Assembly: GCF_014656215.1 (NCBI RefSeq) | Contig: NZ_BNBZ01000002.1 | Span: forward strand, 248,001-312,000 | Direction: 5' to 3' | Length of the DNA: 64,000 bases | From: Streptomyces zaomyceticus | GTDB lineage: Bacteria > Actinomycetota > Actinomycetes > Streptomycetales > Streptomycetaceae | Shown: positions 41,415 through 49,224 of the stretch, piece after piece | How positions within the stretch are numbered: the stretch's first letter is position 1 | Layout of the letters: each line of letters starts with the position of its first letter | Translations under genes and position numbers: made by a program | The notes under the pieces: model-generated | The model's database searches: none | Told to the model about the DNA's origin: nothing | What the model saw: the letters and a program-made list of their open reading frames with translations, nothing else

Positions 41415-43301
41415 ATGAGTTCCGCACAGCACCTTCTCGAAAGCCGCCCGCTGTCCGTGGCGCACATCTTCCTCTCGAGGATCCGGGCCACGCCGGACGG
41501 GGAGGCCTATCGCTACCCCGTGGCGGCCGACCACGGCGCTCCCGGCACCGAGGAGTGGCGCTCCATGACGTGGGCGGGGGCCGGGGAGCGCGTGAAGGCG
41601 ATCGCGGGCGGTCTGCTCGCGCTCGGACTGGGGCCCGAGGAGCGGGTGGCCATCTCCTCCTCGACCCGGGTGGAGTGGATCCTCGCCGATCTCGGCGTGA
41701 TGTGCGCGGGAGCCGCCGCGACCGCCGTGTACCCGAGCACGAACGCCGACGAGACGGCGTACATCCTCGCCGACTCCGGCAGCAGGGCGATCTTCGTCGA
41801 GAACGCCGAGCAGCTGGCCAAGGTCGCCGCCCACACGGAACGCCTGCCAGGGCTGGACCACGCGATCCTCTTCGACGCGGACGGGGACATACCCGAGATC
41901 ACGGGGGTGGACGTGCTGACCCTCGCCGAGCTGGAGAGGCGGGGCTCGGCCCACCTGGCCGAGCATCCGGACGCGATCGAGACGACCGTCGCGGCCGTGA
42001 GGCCGGATCAGCTCGCCACCCTGATCTACACCTCCGGAACGACCGGCCGCCCGAAGGGCGTGCGCCTGGTGCACGACTGCTGGTCCTACCAGGGCGTGGT
42101 CCAGGAGGTCACCGGGCTCGTGCGTCCCGACGACGTGCAGTTCCTGTGGCTGCCGCTGTCCCACGTCTTCGGCAAGGCCCTGATCTCCGGTCAGCTGACG
42201 ACCGGTCACGTGGTCGCGGTCGACGGGCGGATCGACCGCATCGTCACCAATCTGCCCGCCGTCCGCCCCACCGTGATGGCATCCGCGCCGAGGATCTTCG
42301 AGAAGGTCTACAACGGCATCGCCGCCAGGGCGCGGGCCGAGGGCGGAGCCAAGTACAAGATCTTCCTCTGGGCGGCGAAGGTCGCCCGCGACTACGCCAG
42401 GACCGGCCAGGAGCAACGGGTCGCGACGGGAACGAGCAGGATCCCGCTGGGACTCGCCGTGCAGCACGCCATCGCCGACAAGCTGGTGTACGGCAAGATC
42501 CGCGCGGCCTTCGGCGGCGCACTGCGCGGCAGTGCCTCGGGCAGCGCCGCGCTCGCCCCGGAGATCGGCTATTTCTTCGCCGGCGCGGGCGTGCCCGTGC
42601 TCGAAGGCTACGGCCTGACGGAGACCAGCGCGGCCTGCACCGTCAGCCCGCCCGACGACTACCGCGTCGGCACGGTCGGCCGGCCCCTGCCCGGCACCGA
42701 GGTCCGCGTCGCCGAGGACGGGGAACTCCTCCTGAGGGGGCCGGGCGTCATGCGCGGGTACCACAACCTGCCCGAGCAGACCGCCGAGGTGCTGGAGAGC
42801 GACGGCTGGTTCCGCACCGGCGACATCGGTGAGATCGACAAGGACGGCTTCGTCCGGATCACCGACCGCAAGAAGGACCTGTTCAAGACCTCGGGCGGCA
42901 AGTACGTGGCACCCACGGAGATCGAGAGCCGTTTCAAGGCCGTCTGCCCGTACGTCAGCAACATCCTGGTCATCGGCAACGGCCGCAACTACTGCACCGC
43001 CCTGATCACGCTCGACGAGGCCGCGATCATGCCCTGGTCGGCAGCCCGGGGCCTCACGGGCGGCGACTATGCCGAGGTCGTCTCCTCGCCGGAGGCGCAC
43101 GCCCTGATCGACGGCTTCGTCCAGCGCGTCAACGGCGACCTGCAGCGCTGGCAGACGATCAAGAGGTTCACCGTCCTGCCGCGCGACCTCGACGTCGAGC
43201 ACGGTGAACTCACCCCGAGCCTCAAGGTCAAGCGGCCGTTCGTGGAGCGCGAGTACGCCGAGGTCGTCGAGGCCATGTACGAGGGGGCCCGCGAAGCGTG
43301 A
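41415..43301 (+). CDS. Long-chain fatty-acid (acyl)-CoA ligase, AMP-forming
   Basis: 628 aa. ANL-superfamily enzyme that adenylates a carboxylic acid and transfers it to CoA. AMP-binding motif LATLIYTSGTTGRPKGVRL, A5-type motif GYGLTETSAA, A7/A8 region WFRTGDIGEIDKDGFVRITD then RKKDLFKTSGGKYVAPTEIE, and the C-terminal catalytic Lys in LTPSLKVKRPFVE. The architecture and GGKYVAPTEIE match FadD15-like long-chain ligases of actinomycetes. The ATG at 41415 follows CCGGGGGTCGAC. A strong hairpin terminates it, so it appears monocistronic. Confidence 0.93.
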   Translation: MSSAQHLLESRPLSVAHIFLSRIRATPDGEAYRYPVAADHGAPGTEEWRSMTWAGAGERVKAIAGGLLALGLGPEERVAISSSTRVEWILADLGVMCAGAAATAVYPSTNADETAYILADSGSRAIFVENAEQLAKVAAHTERLPGLDHAILFDADGDIPEITGVDVLTLAELERRGSAHLAEHPDAIETTVAAVRPDQLATLIYTSGTTGRPKGVRLVHDCWSYQGVVQEVTGLVRPDDVQFLWLPLSHVFGKALISGQLTTGHVVAVDGRIDRIVTNLPAVRPTVMASAPRIFEKVYNGIAARARAEGGAKYKIFLWAAKVARDYARTGQEQRVATGTSRIPLGLAVQHAIADKLVYGKIRAAFGGALRGSASGSAALAPEIGYFFAGAGVPVLEGYGLTETSAACTVSPPDDYRVGTVGRPLPGTEVRVAEDGELLLRGPGVMRGYHNLPEQTAEVLESDGWFRTGDIGEIDKDGFVRITDRKKDLFKTSGGKYVAPTEIESRFKAVCPYVSNILVIGNGRNYCTALITLDEAAIMPWSAARGLTGGDYAEVVSSPEAHALIDGFVQRVNGDLQRWQTIKRFTVLPRDLDVEHGELTPSLKVKRPFVEREYAEVVEAMYEGAREA

Positions 43302-43318
43302 CGCCCTGACACGTCCCC

Positions 43319-43351
43319 GTCCGGCCCGGCCGTTCCACGGCCGTGCCGGAC
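43319..43351 (+). terminator. Terminator after the acyl-CoA ligase gene
   Basis: GTCCGGC-C-CGGCCG (43319-43332), loop TTCCA, CGGCCG-T-GCCGGAC (43338-43351): a 14-bp stem with one C/T mismatch, starting 18 bp past the stop codon. Confidence 0.75.
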
Positions 43352-43432
43352 ATCGCGTCCACCGCGCCGGGACCGCGGTTGCCACGATCGGGTGACGGTG
43401 CTCCGGAGCCCGGTTCCCGGCGTCGGGGGCCC

Positions 43433-43457
43433 CTAGCCTGGTTGTCGATCCACAACC
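43433..43457 (+). promoter_or_regulatory. Candidate promoter/operator of the CHAT module
   Basis: TAGCCT (43433-43438) may be a -10 element; directly after it lies the dyad GGTTGT-CGATCC-ACAACC (43440-43457), 19 bp upstream of the CHAT start, placed like a repressor site over the transcript start. The same CCCCTAGCCT string occurs upstream of the acyl-CoA ligase gene (about 41337-41346). Confidence 0.4.
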
Positions 43458-43475
43458 GTGCGGGGGACGAGTGAG

Positions 43476-46400
43476 ATGCGGCTGCGCGACGGGGAGCGGC
43501 TCTGGCGCCACGAGGACATCCAGGCGGAGCCCACCGGTTCGTCCGATCGTCGGTGGCGCTTGGTCAGGATGGTCGCGGCCGCCGTACCTCTGTCGATCGT
43601 GGTCGGCTCGGGCCGGCCGGACCTCGGGTCGGCCGCCGACGTCCTGCGATGGCTCCTCGCCGTGCTCATCCTGGTGCGTGCGGGAATCGGCGAGCGGCGG
43701 ATGCGGGCGATCGGCCGGGCGGCGAGGCTGAGCCGCCGCCGCACGGAGGCCGCGCTCCTTCTGGCCGGGACGGGTCTCGCGGCGCTGCTGCCGCCCGGCC
43801 GGGCGGCATCCTCCCCGGTGGAGGTGGTGCTGTGCGCGACGGCGGCCTCCGCGGTCACGCTCGTGGGCTGCCTGCACGAGTTCCGCACCTGGCCGCAGGT
43901 GCGCGGAGTGTCTTCGCTCCCGGTGCGGGGCTTCGGCCGTCTCCGGGCCTGGTTCTACTACGGCTGGATTCCCGCGCTGGTCGCCGTGGTCCAGCCGGAC
44001 GCGATCGTGCTGCTGCCCGCGGCGACGGCCATGACCCTCCTGGAGATCGGCTTCGCCCTCGCCGCGCTGCGGGCCGGCGACTGGGCCCTGCGCGCGGACG
44101 GAGCGGTGGAGCTCCTGATGGCGCGGGCCGCCCGCGACCGCTTCCCCCGGGGCCTCTTCACGATCGCCCGCGAGCGGTGGTGGGAGACGGTGGCACGTCC
44201 ACCGCACGAGCCCGATCTGGCGCTGTGGGAACTCTGGTTGCGCCACCGCGAACTGCTCTCCTCCCGCAAGGGATACCCGCTGGTGCCGGTGCTCTGGCGG
44301 CCTGTGAGCGCCGTCCCCGCCTCGGAGGAGGAGCCTTGGATCAGCGCCGCCGAGGCGTCCGCCGAGTCGCTGCGCCGGCTCTGCCGCCAGGGCATCGGGC
44401 GGGACAACGCCCAGCGCCGCGAACTGGAGACCACGGCACGGATCGTCACGGCGATGACCGCGATGGTCCGCGCGGAGGCGAGCTGCTCCTCGGGGGAGTT
44501 CGACTACGCGCTCCGCAACCGCCGCCACGCCGCCGAGCTGTACGCCGCCGCCGGTCTCCACGGGAACGCGGCGGCGGCTCGCTGCCTCGCCGCCGATGTG
44601 CTCGTATCGGATCTGAACCGGCGTGAGGAAGCCCTCGAAGAGCTGGCACAGGTCACCGCCCGGCCCGATCTGCCCAGGGCGGTGACCTGTCTGGCCCTGG
44701 TGCTGAAGGCGGCGGCGGGCGAGCGGGTGTCGGGGTTGGCCGCCGCCCGCATGATGCCGCTCGACCTGCGCAGCGCCGCGGGACTGTTCGACGAACTGCC
44801 GACCTGGCTGCCGTTCGGCAGCCACTACCCTCAGGAGATCGCGTTCGTACGGTTGGTCGAGCAGCGCTTCGCCGCCGTGGCCGACACGCTCGGACCGGGA
44901 CTTCCGGCCCTGGCCCGGGCGCGCGGTATGTACTCCACCTTCCTGGATCTCTACGACATGCCCGCCGCCCACGATCTGCGGCAGGCGCTGCAGCGCGCCC
45001 GGGAATGCCAGGAGGCCGGAGCCCCCGCCGCCCGGGACATCGCCGAAGAGGTGGTCGCCGCCGCCCGATCCACCGGCGATCTGCCGAACGAGGCGGAGGC
45101 CCGTCGCCTGCTGGCCCGGATCGCCGAGGCGGAGCGCCGGTGGGCGGACCTGACCGCCGAACTGCTGGCCGTCGTGGATCTCGTCGAGCGGATGCGGGAA
45201 CGCGTCGGTGACGGAGACACCCGGATCGAGCTGGACCTCACCCCGTCCTGCGCGCAGCTGATCGAGCTGGTCGTCGACGGGCGGGCTTCCGCCCTCGCCC
45301 CGGCCCGGGCCGTCGAGCTGGCCGAACGCAGCCGGTCCCGACTCCTGCTGGAGGTCTTCGGCTCCTCCGTTTCCCATGAACTCCCGATGCAGCTGGCGGA
45401 GTTGCGCGACCGGGAGGAGGGAACGGAGCAGGGGCGGGTACGGGAGGGGGTCCTTCCGCGTCCGGGAGGAACCGACTTCGCGCCCCGGGACATCCACCCC
45501 GCCCTGCAGCGGCGCCGGCGTGCGGACCGTGAGGCTGTCTGGGCGGAACTGGAGGCCACCGGGCCGCTCGGCGCGGCCTATGTCCGGCACCGGCGCGGAG
45601 CACCGGCCACCTTCGAGGAACTGCGCGCGGTGCTGCCACCGGACGTCGTGCTCTGCGAACTCGTCCGCCGCGGACCGCGGATGCTGATCCTGGTGGTGCG
45701 CGCCGACCGGCCCGCGCCGACCGTCTTCGCGGTGCCGCTGGACGAGGACCCCGACCTGCTGCGGCCGCCCGCGCCGGACGGTCCGGCCCGTTGGGGGGAG
45801 CCGTTGGAGCCCCTGCTGCGGGCCGTGGCGGAACACTGCGCGCCGGGGGAGACCCTGTGGCTCGTGCCGGACGGCCCCCTGCACGATCTGCCCCTGCACG
45901 CGGTGGAAGTGGACGGAACCCCGCTCGGCGAGCGCAATCCGCTCTGCGTCACGCCCAGTGCCTCACTGCTGCGGCACCGGCTCGGTCAGGACCCGGACGC
46001 GGGCGTCCGACGGGCGCTGATCATGGCCGACCCGGACGGCGACCTGCCGCACGCCCGGGCCGAGGCCCATCTCATCGGCGGCCTCCTGCCGGACGCGGAA
46101 GTGCACACGGGCGCGTCCGCGACCCGTCGCCGGCTCCTCGACCGGCTGAGCTCGGAGTCGTACGACGTGGTCCACCTCGCCTGCCACTACGGCGTCGACA
46201 GGACACGGCCCGCCGGATCGGCGGTCCGTCTGGCCGACGCGCGACTGACCGTCGAGGACTTCCTCTCCGTACGGCTCGACGGCTCCCTGGTCGTCGTGAG
46301 CGGCTGCGAGACAGGAGCCCAGCAGTACCGGAAGGGCAACGAACTCATCGGCCTCGCCCGGGCACTGCTGTCGGCCGGGGCGAGAGGCGTGATCGTCAGC

Positions 46401-46829
46401 CAATGGGCCGTCAACGACGTCTCCACCGCTCTGCTGATGGCCGTCCTCTACCGGGAACTCGGACGAGGCCGCCCCGTCGTGACGGCTCTGTCCACCGCGC
46501 GGAGCCAGGTGCGCGCCATGAGCTTCCAGGACGCCGTCGAGCAGTGCGAGAGGCTTCGGAGCCTGTCGGCCAACCGGCCCGTCTCCGCCCGGCTGGGGCA
46601 CGACCTCGCCCAACTGCGGCTGCGGGCCGGTGACTCGGCCGGGGCCCTGGAGGAGATCGCGCGGCTCCTGCCGGAGACCGGTCACGGCACCGAGGAACGC
46701 CGTGCCCTGACCGACCTGAGGCGACAGGTCCGGTTCCTGGACGGCCGGCTGGACGCCGACTACGCCCTGCCCGCCTTCGCCTCCCCGTTCTTCTGGGCCC
46801 CCTTCACGCTCGTAGGAGACTGGCGATGA
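43476..46829 (+). CDS. Membrane-bound CHAT-domain (caspase-like) protein
   Basis: 1117 aa from ATG 43476. The first 220 residues hold about five to six hydrophobic segments (VRMVAAAVPLSIVV, VLRWLLAVLILVRAG, AALLLAGTGLAALL, VEVVLCATAASAVTLVGC, WIPALVAVVQPDAIVLLPAA), so it is membrane-anchored. A long helical, TPR-like middle follows (about 290-640). The CHAT peptidase domain spans about 690-1035 with the His-Cys dyad intact: H907 in VVHLACHYG and C944 in VVVSGCETGA. CHAT proteins are caspase/gingipain-like proteases often found in bacterial conflict or cell-death systems. The next two genes overlap or nearly abut it and form a unit. What it cleaves and what triggers it are unknown. Confidence 0.88.
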   Translation: MRLRDGERLWRHEDIQAEPTGSSDRRWRLVRMVAAAVPLSIVVGSGRPDLGSAADVLRWLLAVLILVRAGIGERRMRAIGRAARLSRRRTEAALLLAGTGLAALLPPGRAASSPVEVVLCATAASAVTLVGCLHEFRTWPQVRGVSSLPVRGFGRLRAWFYYGWIPALVAVVQPDAIVLLPAATAMTLLEIGFALAALRAGDWALRADGAVELLMARAARDRFPRGLFTIARERWWETVARPPHEPDLALWELWLRHRELLSSRKGYPLVPVLWRPVSAVPASEEEPWISAAEASAESLRRLCRQGIGRDNAQRRELETTARIVTAMTAMVRAEASCSSGEFDYALRNRRHAAELYAAAGLHGNAAAARCLAADVLVSDLNRREEALEELAQVTARPDLPRAVTCLALVLKAAAGERVSGLAAARMMPLDLRSAAGLFDELPTWLPFGSHYPQEIAFVRLVEQRFAAVADTLGPGLPALARARGMYSTFLDLYDMPAAHDLRQALQRARECQEAGAPAARDIAEEVVAAARSTGDLPNEAEARRLLARIAEAERRWADLTAELLAVVDLVERMRERVGDGDTRIELDLTPSCAQLIELVVDGRASALAPARAVELAERSRSRLLLEVFGSSVSHELPMQLAELRDREEGTEQGRVREGVLPRPGGTDFAPRDIHPALQRRRRADREAVWAELEATGPLGAAYVRHRRGAPATFEELRAVLPPDVVLCELVRRGPRMLILVVRADRPAPTVFAVPLDEDPDLLRPPAPDGPARWGEPLEPLLRAVAEHCAPGETLWLVPDGPLHDLPLHAVEVDGTPLGERNPLCVTPSASLLRHRLGQDPDAGVRRALIMADPDGDLPHARAEAHLIGGLLPDAEVHTGASATRRRLLDRLSSESYDVVHLACHYGVDRTRPAGSAVRLADARLTVEDFLSVRLDGSLVVVSGCETGAQQYRKGNELIGLARALLSAGARGVIVSQWAVNDVSTALLMAVLYRELGRGRPVVTALSTARSQVRAMSFQDAVEQCERLRSLSANRPVSARLGHDLAQLRLRAGDSAGALEEIARLLPETGHGTEERRALTDLRRQVRFLDGRLDADYALPAFASPFFWAPFTLVGDWR

Positions 46830-47332
46830 CTCTCGACCGACTGCCCCTGGCTCCCGTCGCCCCACTGTCCGAGGCGACGGCGGACGGCGGCTACGTCATG
46901 ACGGTGGACGCGGACGGCTGGCCCACCGCCCTCGGCAGGCTCGACAGCGGAGAGTCCGGTCTTCCGCCGGCCGTGCTGCTGCCCGCACCGATGACCGTGG
47001 CGGCTCTGTGCACCGGCGACGGGCTCGACCTGCTGGCCCTCAACCCGTACGGTGCCCTGGTCCACGACGGCGGCCGCACCCTGGGCGTACTGGAACAGCA
47101 CACCGTCGCCGCCCATCTGGTCGCCCTCGCGGCCCGTGGCACGCTCCGCAACGACATTCCGGCGCCCCTGGACGCCGTCCTCGCCGGCGCCTACTCCACC
47201 CCGGTCGCCCGGGTCGTCTGTCACTGCGGCCTGCTCACCACCCTGACCGAGTACGACCCCGACTTCCCGCCGGTCTGCGCCGGACCGGGGCCGGAGGCCA
47301 CGCCGCATCCGCTGGCCGTCCGGACGGGGTGA
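46826..47332 (+). CDS. CHAT-module partner protein, 168 aa, unknown family
   Basis: Starts within the end of the CHAT gene (ATGA overlap), so expression is coupled. No recognised domain. Features: beta-like N-terminus with GGYVMTVDADGWPTALGRLD, a central ALNPYGALVHDGGRTLGVLE, and a late VVCHCGLLTTLTEYDPDFPP with a CxC pair that could bind metal or act as a cleavable tail. Cytoplasmic, with no signal sequence. As the immediate partner of a caspase-like protease it could be a sensor, adaptor or substrate; this is inference. Confidence 0.8.
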   Translation: MTLDRLPLAPVAPLSEATADGGYVMTVDADGWPTALGRLDSGESGLPPAVLLPAPMTVAALCTGDGLDLLALNPYGALVHDGGRTLGVLEQHTVAAHLVALAARGTLRNDIPAPLDAVLAGAYSTPVARVVCHCGLLTTLTEYDPDFPPVCAGPGPEATPHPLAVRTG

Positions 47333-47335
47333 CCG

Positions 47336-48340
47336 GTGTTCACCACGACGCTCGGCGAGGCGGCCCAGTTCGCCGGCCGACGGTTCGTCCGCGTCGCCCT
47401 GCTGCCCGGCCTGGTCTTCTGCTCCCTGCTCGTCGTCGTCGCGCTGGTCGGCGGAGAACGGCCCCCCGCCGCGGACCTCCGCGTCTGGAAAGCCCAACCA
47501 GTCGAGGTCAAGGCACTCCTGGTGGGAGGGTTCCTGACCGCCGTCCTGCTCGTCGCCGCCGTCCTGGAATCGGCCCAGTCCGCCCTGCTGAGATGCGCGG
47601 AGGGGTACTGGGGCCGCCTCGCGGACCGGTCGCTCGGCCGGTTCGGACGCCGCTGCCACCGGCAGCGGTTGCTGAGGACCGCCGACGGACCGGCCCAGCT
47701 CCTCTACCCCCCGAGATCACGACCCCACGAGGTGAGACCGACCCGACTGGGGAACATCCTCACGGCCGCGGAGCTGTACCCGCGGCTGCGCTACGGAATC
47801 GACGCCGTACTCGTCTGGCCCCGGCTGTTCCCGCTGCTCCCGGAAGGGCTGCTCGGCGCACTGGCGACGGCTCGGGCGGACCTGTCCGCACTCCTGGTCC
47901 GGGCGGCCCTCTCCTGCGCCTTCGCGGCGCTCGGCGCCGGCTACGTGCTGGTCGGGGGCGGCCCGCCCGCCCTGCTGCCGGGCTGTCTGTGGGGCGGTGT
48001 CCTGCTGGCCTGGACGTCCTACCGGGGCGCGCTGAACACCGCGGTGGTGTACGGGCAGCACGTCCGGGTCGCGTTCGACCTGCACCGCGTCGACCTCCTG
48101 GAAGCCCTCGGCGAGGAACGGCCCCCCGATCCGGAAGCGGAGCGGGAACGCTGGAGGCGGATCTGCCTCTTCTGGCACCGCGGCATTCCCCTGCACCACG
48201 AGACCCCACCGGCCGAGAACCCGCGGACGGCTCCCGAACTCCCCGCCGCGCGGACGGGCCACGGCATCTCTCTCACCCAGGTGACCGTGGCGGCCGCGGC
48301 CACCGCCGGACTCGTGGCCTTCTGGGCACCGTACGCCTGA
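47336..48340 (+). CDS. CHAT-module integral membrane protein, 334 aa
   Basis: GTG at 47336, three bases after the previous stop. Four to five hydrophobic segments: FVRVALLPGLVFCSLLVVVA (about 17-38), KALLVGGFLTAVLLVAAVLE (about 58-78), ALLVRAALSCAFAALGAGYV with LVGGGPPALLPGC (about 185-230), and a C-terminal LTQVTVAAAATAGLVAFWAP. Cytoplasmic regions contain a conserved-looking YPRLRYGIDAVLVWPRLFPL motif. It could be the membrane effector (pore or anchor) activated by the CHAT protease. It resembles membrane partners of CHAT proteins in actinobacterial conflict systems, but I cannot name the family with certainty. Confidence 0.82.
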   Translation: MFTTTLGEAAQFAGRRFVRVALLPGLVFCSLLVVVALVGGERPPAADLRVWKAQPVEVKALLVGGFLTAVLLVAAVLESAQSALLRCAEGYWGRLADRSLGRFGRRCHRQRLLRTADGPAQLLYPPRSRPHEVRPTRLGNILTAAELYPRLRYGIDAVLVWPRLFPLLPEGLLGALATARADLSALLVRAALSCAFAALGAGYVLVGGGPPALLPGCLWGGVLLAWTSYRGALNTAVVYGQHVRVAFDLHRVDLLEALGEERPPDPEAERERWRRICLFWHRGIPLHHETPPAENPRTAPELPAARTGHGISLTQVTVAAAATAGLVAFWAPYA

Positions 48341-48473
48341 GGCCGGGGTCGCGGTCGCACGCGCGCGGCGGGCACTCGCCACACGGCCACCCCCTCGGGG
48401 CGTCCTTCCACCCCGACGAGCTCGGCACGGGCCTCCTCGCCGATGCCCTCACCACCGACCTCCCGCCCGTCGG

Positions 48474-49022
48474 CTACCCCCGGGCCCTCCGATGGGCCTC
48501 GTAGTCGTCCAGCTCGGTGCGCAGGGAGGCGGGACCGGCCGGGGGGTCCTCCTGGACGAGGGTGAGGAAGCTGCTGAGGGGGTGGTGCCGGGGTCGGGCG
48601 TCGTAGTCGATGCCCTCGGGGTCCTCGTAGTCGTCGATGCGCTCGAAGGGCACGATGACATAGGGGCGTTCGGACCACGGGTGGCCGGAGGCGGGATCGG
48701 GGTCCATCCGCCACCGGGTGCCGCGGGTGCGATTGTGGACTTCGCCGACGTACCAGCAGGCGACCTGGATCCACGGGGTGTGTTCGCGGGCGAACAGGTC
48801 GTCGGCGGACGCCACATGTTCCCGGACGAGGGCTTCCAGACGGTCGAGGGAGCCTTCACCGAAGTCCCATCCGCCGCCGTTGCGGCGGTTCCAGTCGTCG
48901 AAGCCGCCCTCCTGCTCGCCCAGCCACGCCGTGAGGCGGGGGTTGTCGGCGTGCGCCGTGTCGATGCGCTCGGCGACGGTGTACTCGTCGTCGTCCTCGT
49001 ACTCCCAGATTTCATTGCTCAC
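48474..49022 (-). CDS. Hypothetical acidic protein, 182 aa
   Basis: Starts at GTG 49022 (VSNEIWEYEDDDEYTVAERI). Soluble, acidic and Trp-rich, with LTAWLGEQEGGFDDWNRRNG, WIQVACWYVGEVHNRTRGTR, HPWSERPYVIVPFERIDDYE and LSSFLTLVQEDPPAGPASLR. No family recognised; the composition suits a cytoplasmic immunity-like or SUKH-type protein but this is not supported by a motif. A TAGGAT -10 element lies eight bases upstream, suggesting a leaderless transcript. Divergent from the secreted nuclease-like protein and convergent with the CHAT module. Confidence 0.72.
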   Translation of the reverse strand: MSNEIWEYEDDDEYTVAERIDTAHADNPRLTAWLGEQEGGFDDWNRRNGGGWDFGEGSLDRLEALVREHVASADDLFAREHTPWIQVACWYVGEVHNRTRGTRWRMDPDPASGHPWSERPYVIVPFERIDDYEDPEGIDYDARPRHHPLSSFLTLVQEDPPAGPASLRTELDDYEAHRRARG

Positions 49023-49030
49023 AGCAGCTA

Positions 49031-49036
49031 ATCCTA
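49031..49036 (-). promoter_or_regulatory. -10 element placing a leaderless transcript at GTG 49022
   Basis: TAGGAT on the minus strand ends nine bases before the GTG, so initiation about seven bases downstream would put the start codon at or near +1. No strong -35 is visible (TCTTGC 15 bp upstream is the best). Confidence 0.45.
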
Positions 49037-49104
49037 GTCCTCCATATGACGGCAAGATTTTGGAATCTGCACGGAGTTGACACACCCCACGCCGCTGAAA
49101 CCAC

Positions 49105-49133
49105 GTTGCGCAGGCAAAGTAAGGCCCTAGGAT
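49105..49133 (+). promoter_or_regulatory. Promoter of the sortase-anchored protein gene
   Basis: -35 GTTGCG (49105-49110), 17-bp spacer, -10 TAGGAT (49128-49133). A TTGACA at 49077-49082 is an alternative -35 but has no matching -10. Confidence 0.6.
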
Positions 49134-49224
49134 CGGACCGCTTGTGCGGCGCCCACATGAGCAGCGGGGGCCCTGGCGCCGTGCAGCCGGTATCGGACCC
49201 GTGGGGCTCCCGGGGGAAAGCACT

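Noticed and set aside
41364..45899. Minus-strand frame of 1511 codons across the acyl-CoA ligase and CHAT genes
   Set aside because: It runs antisense through two strongly supported genes and their terminator, with a low-complexity product; an artefact of high G+C.
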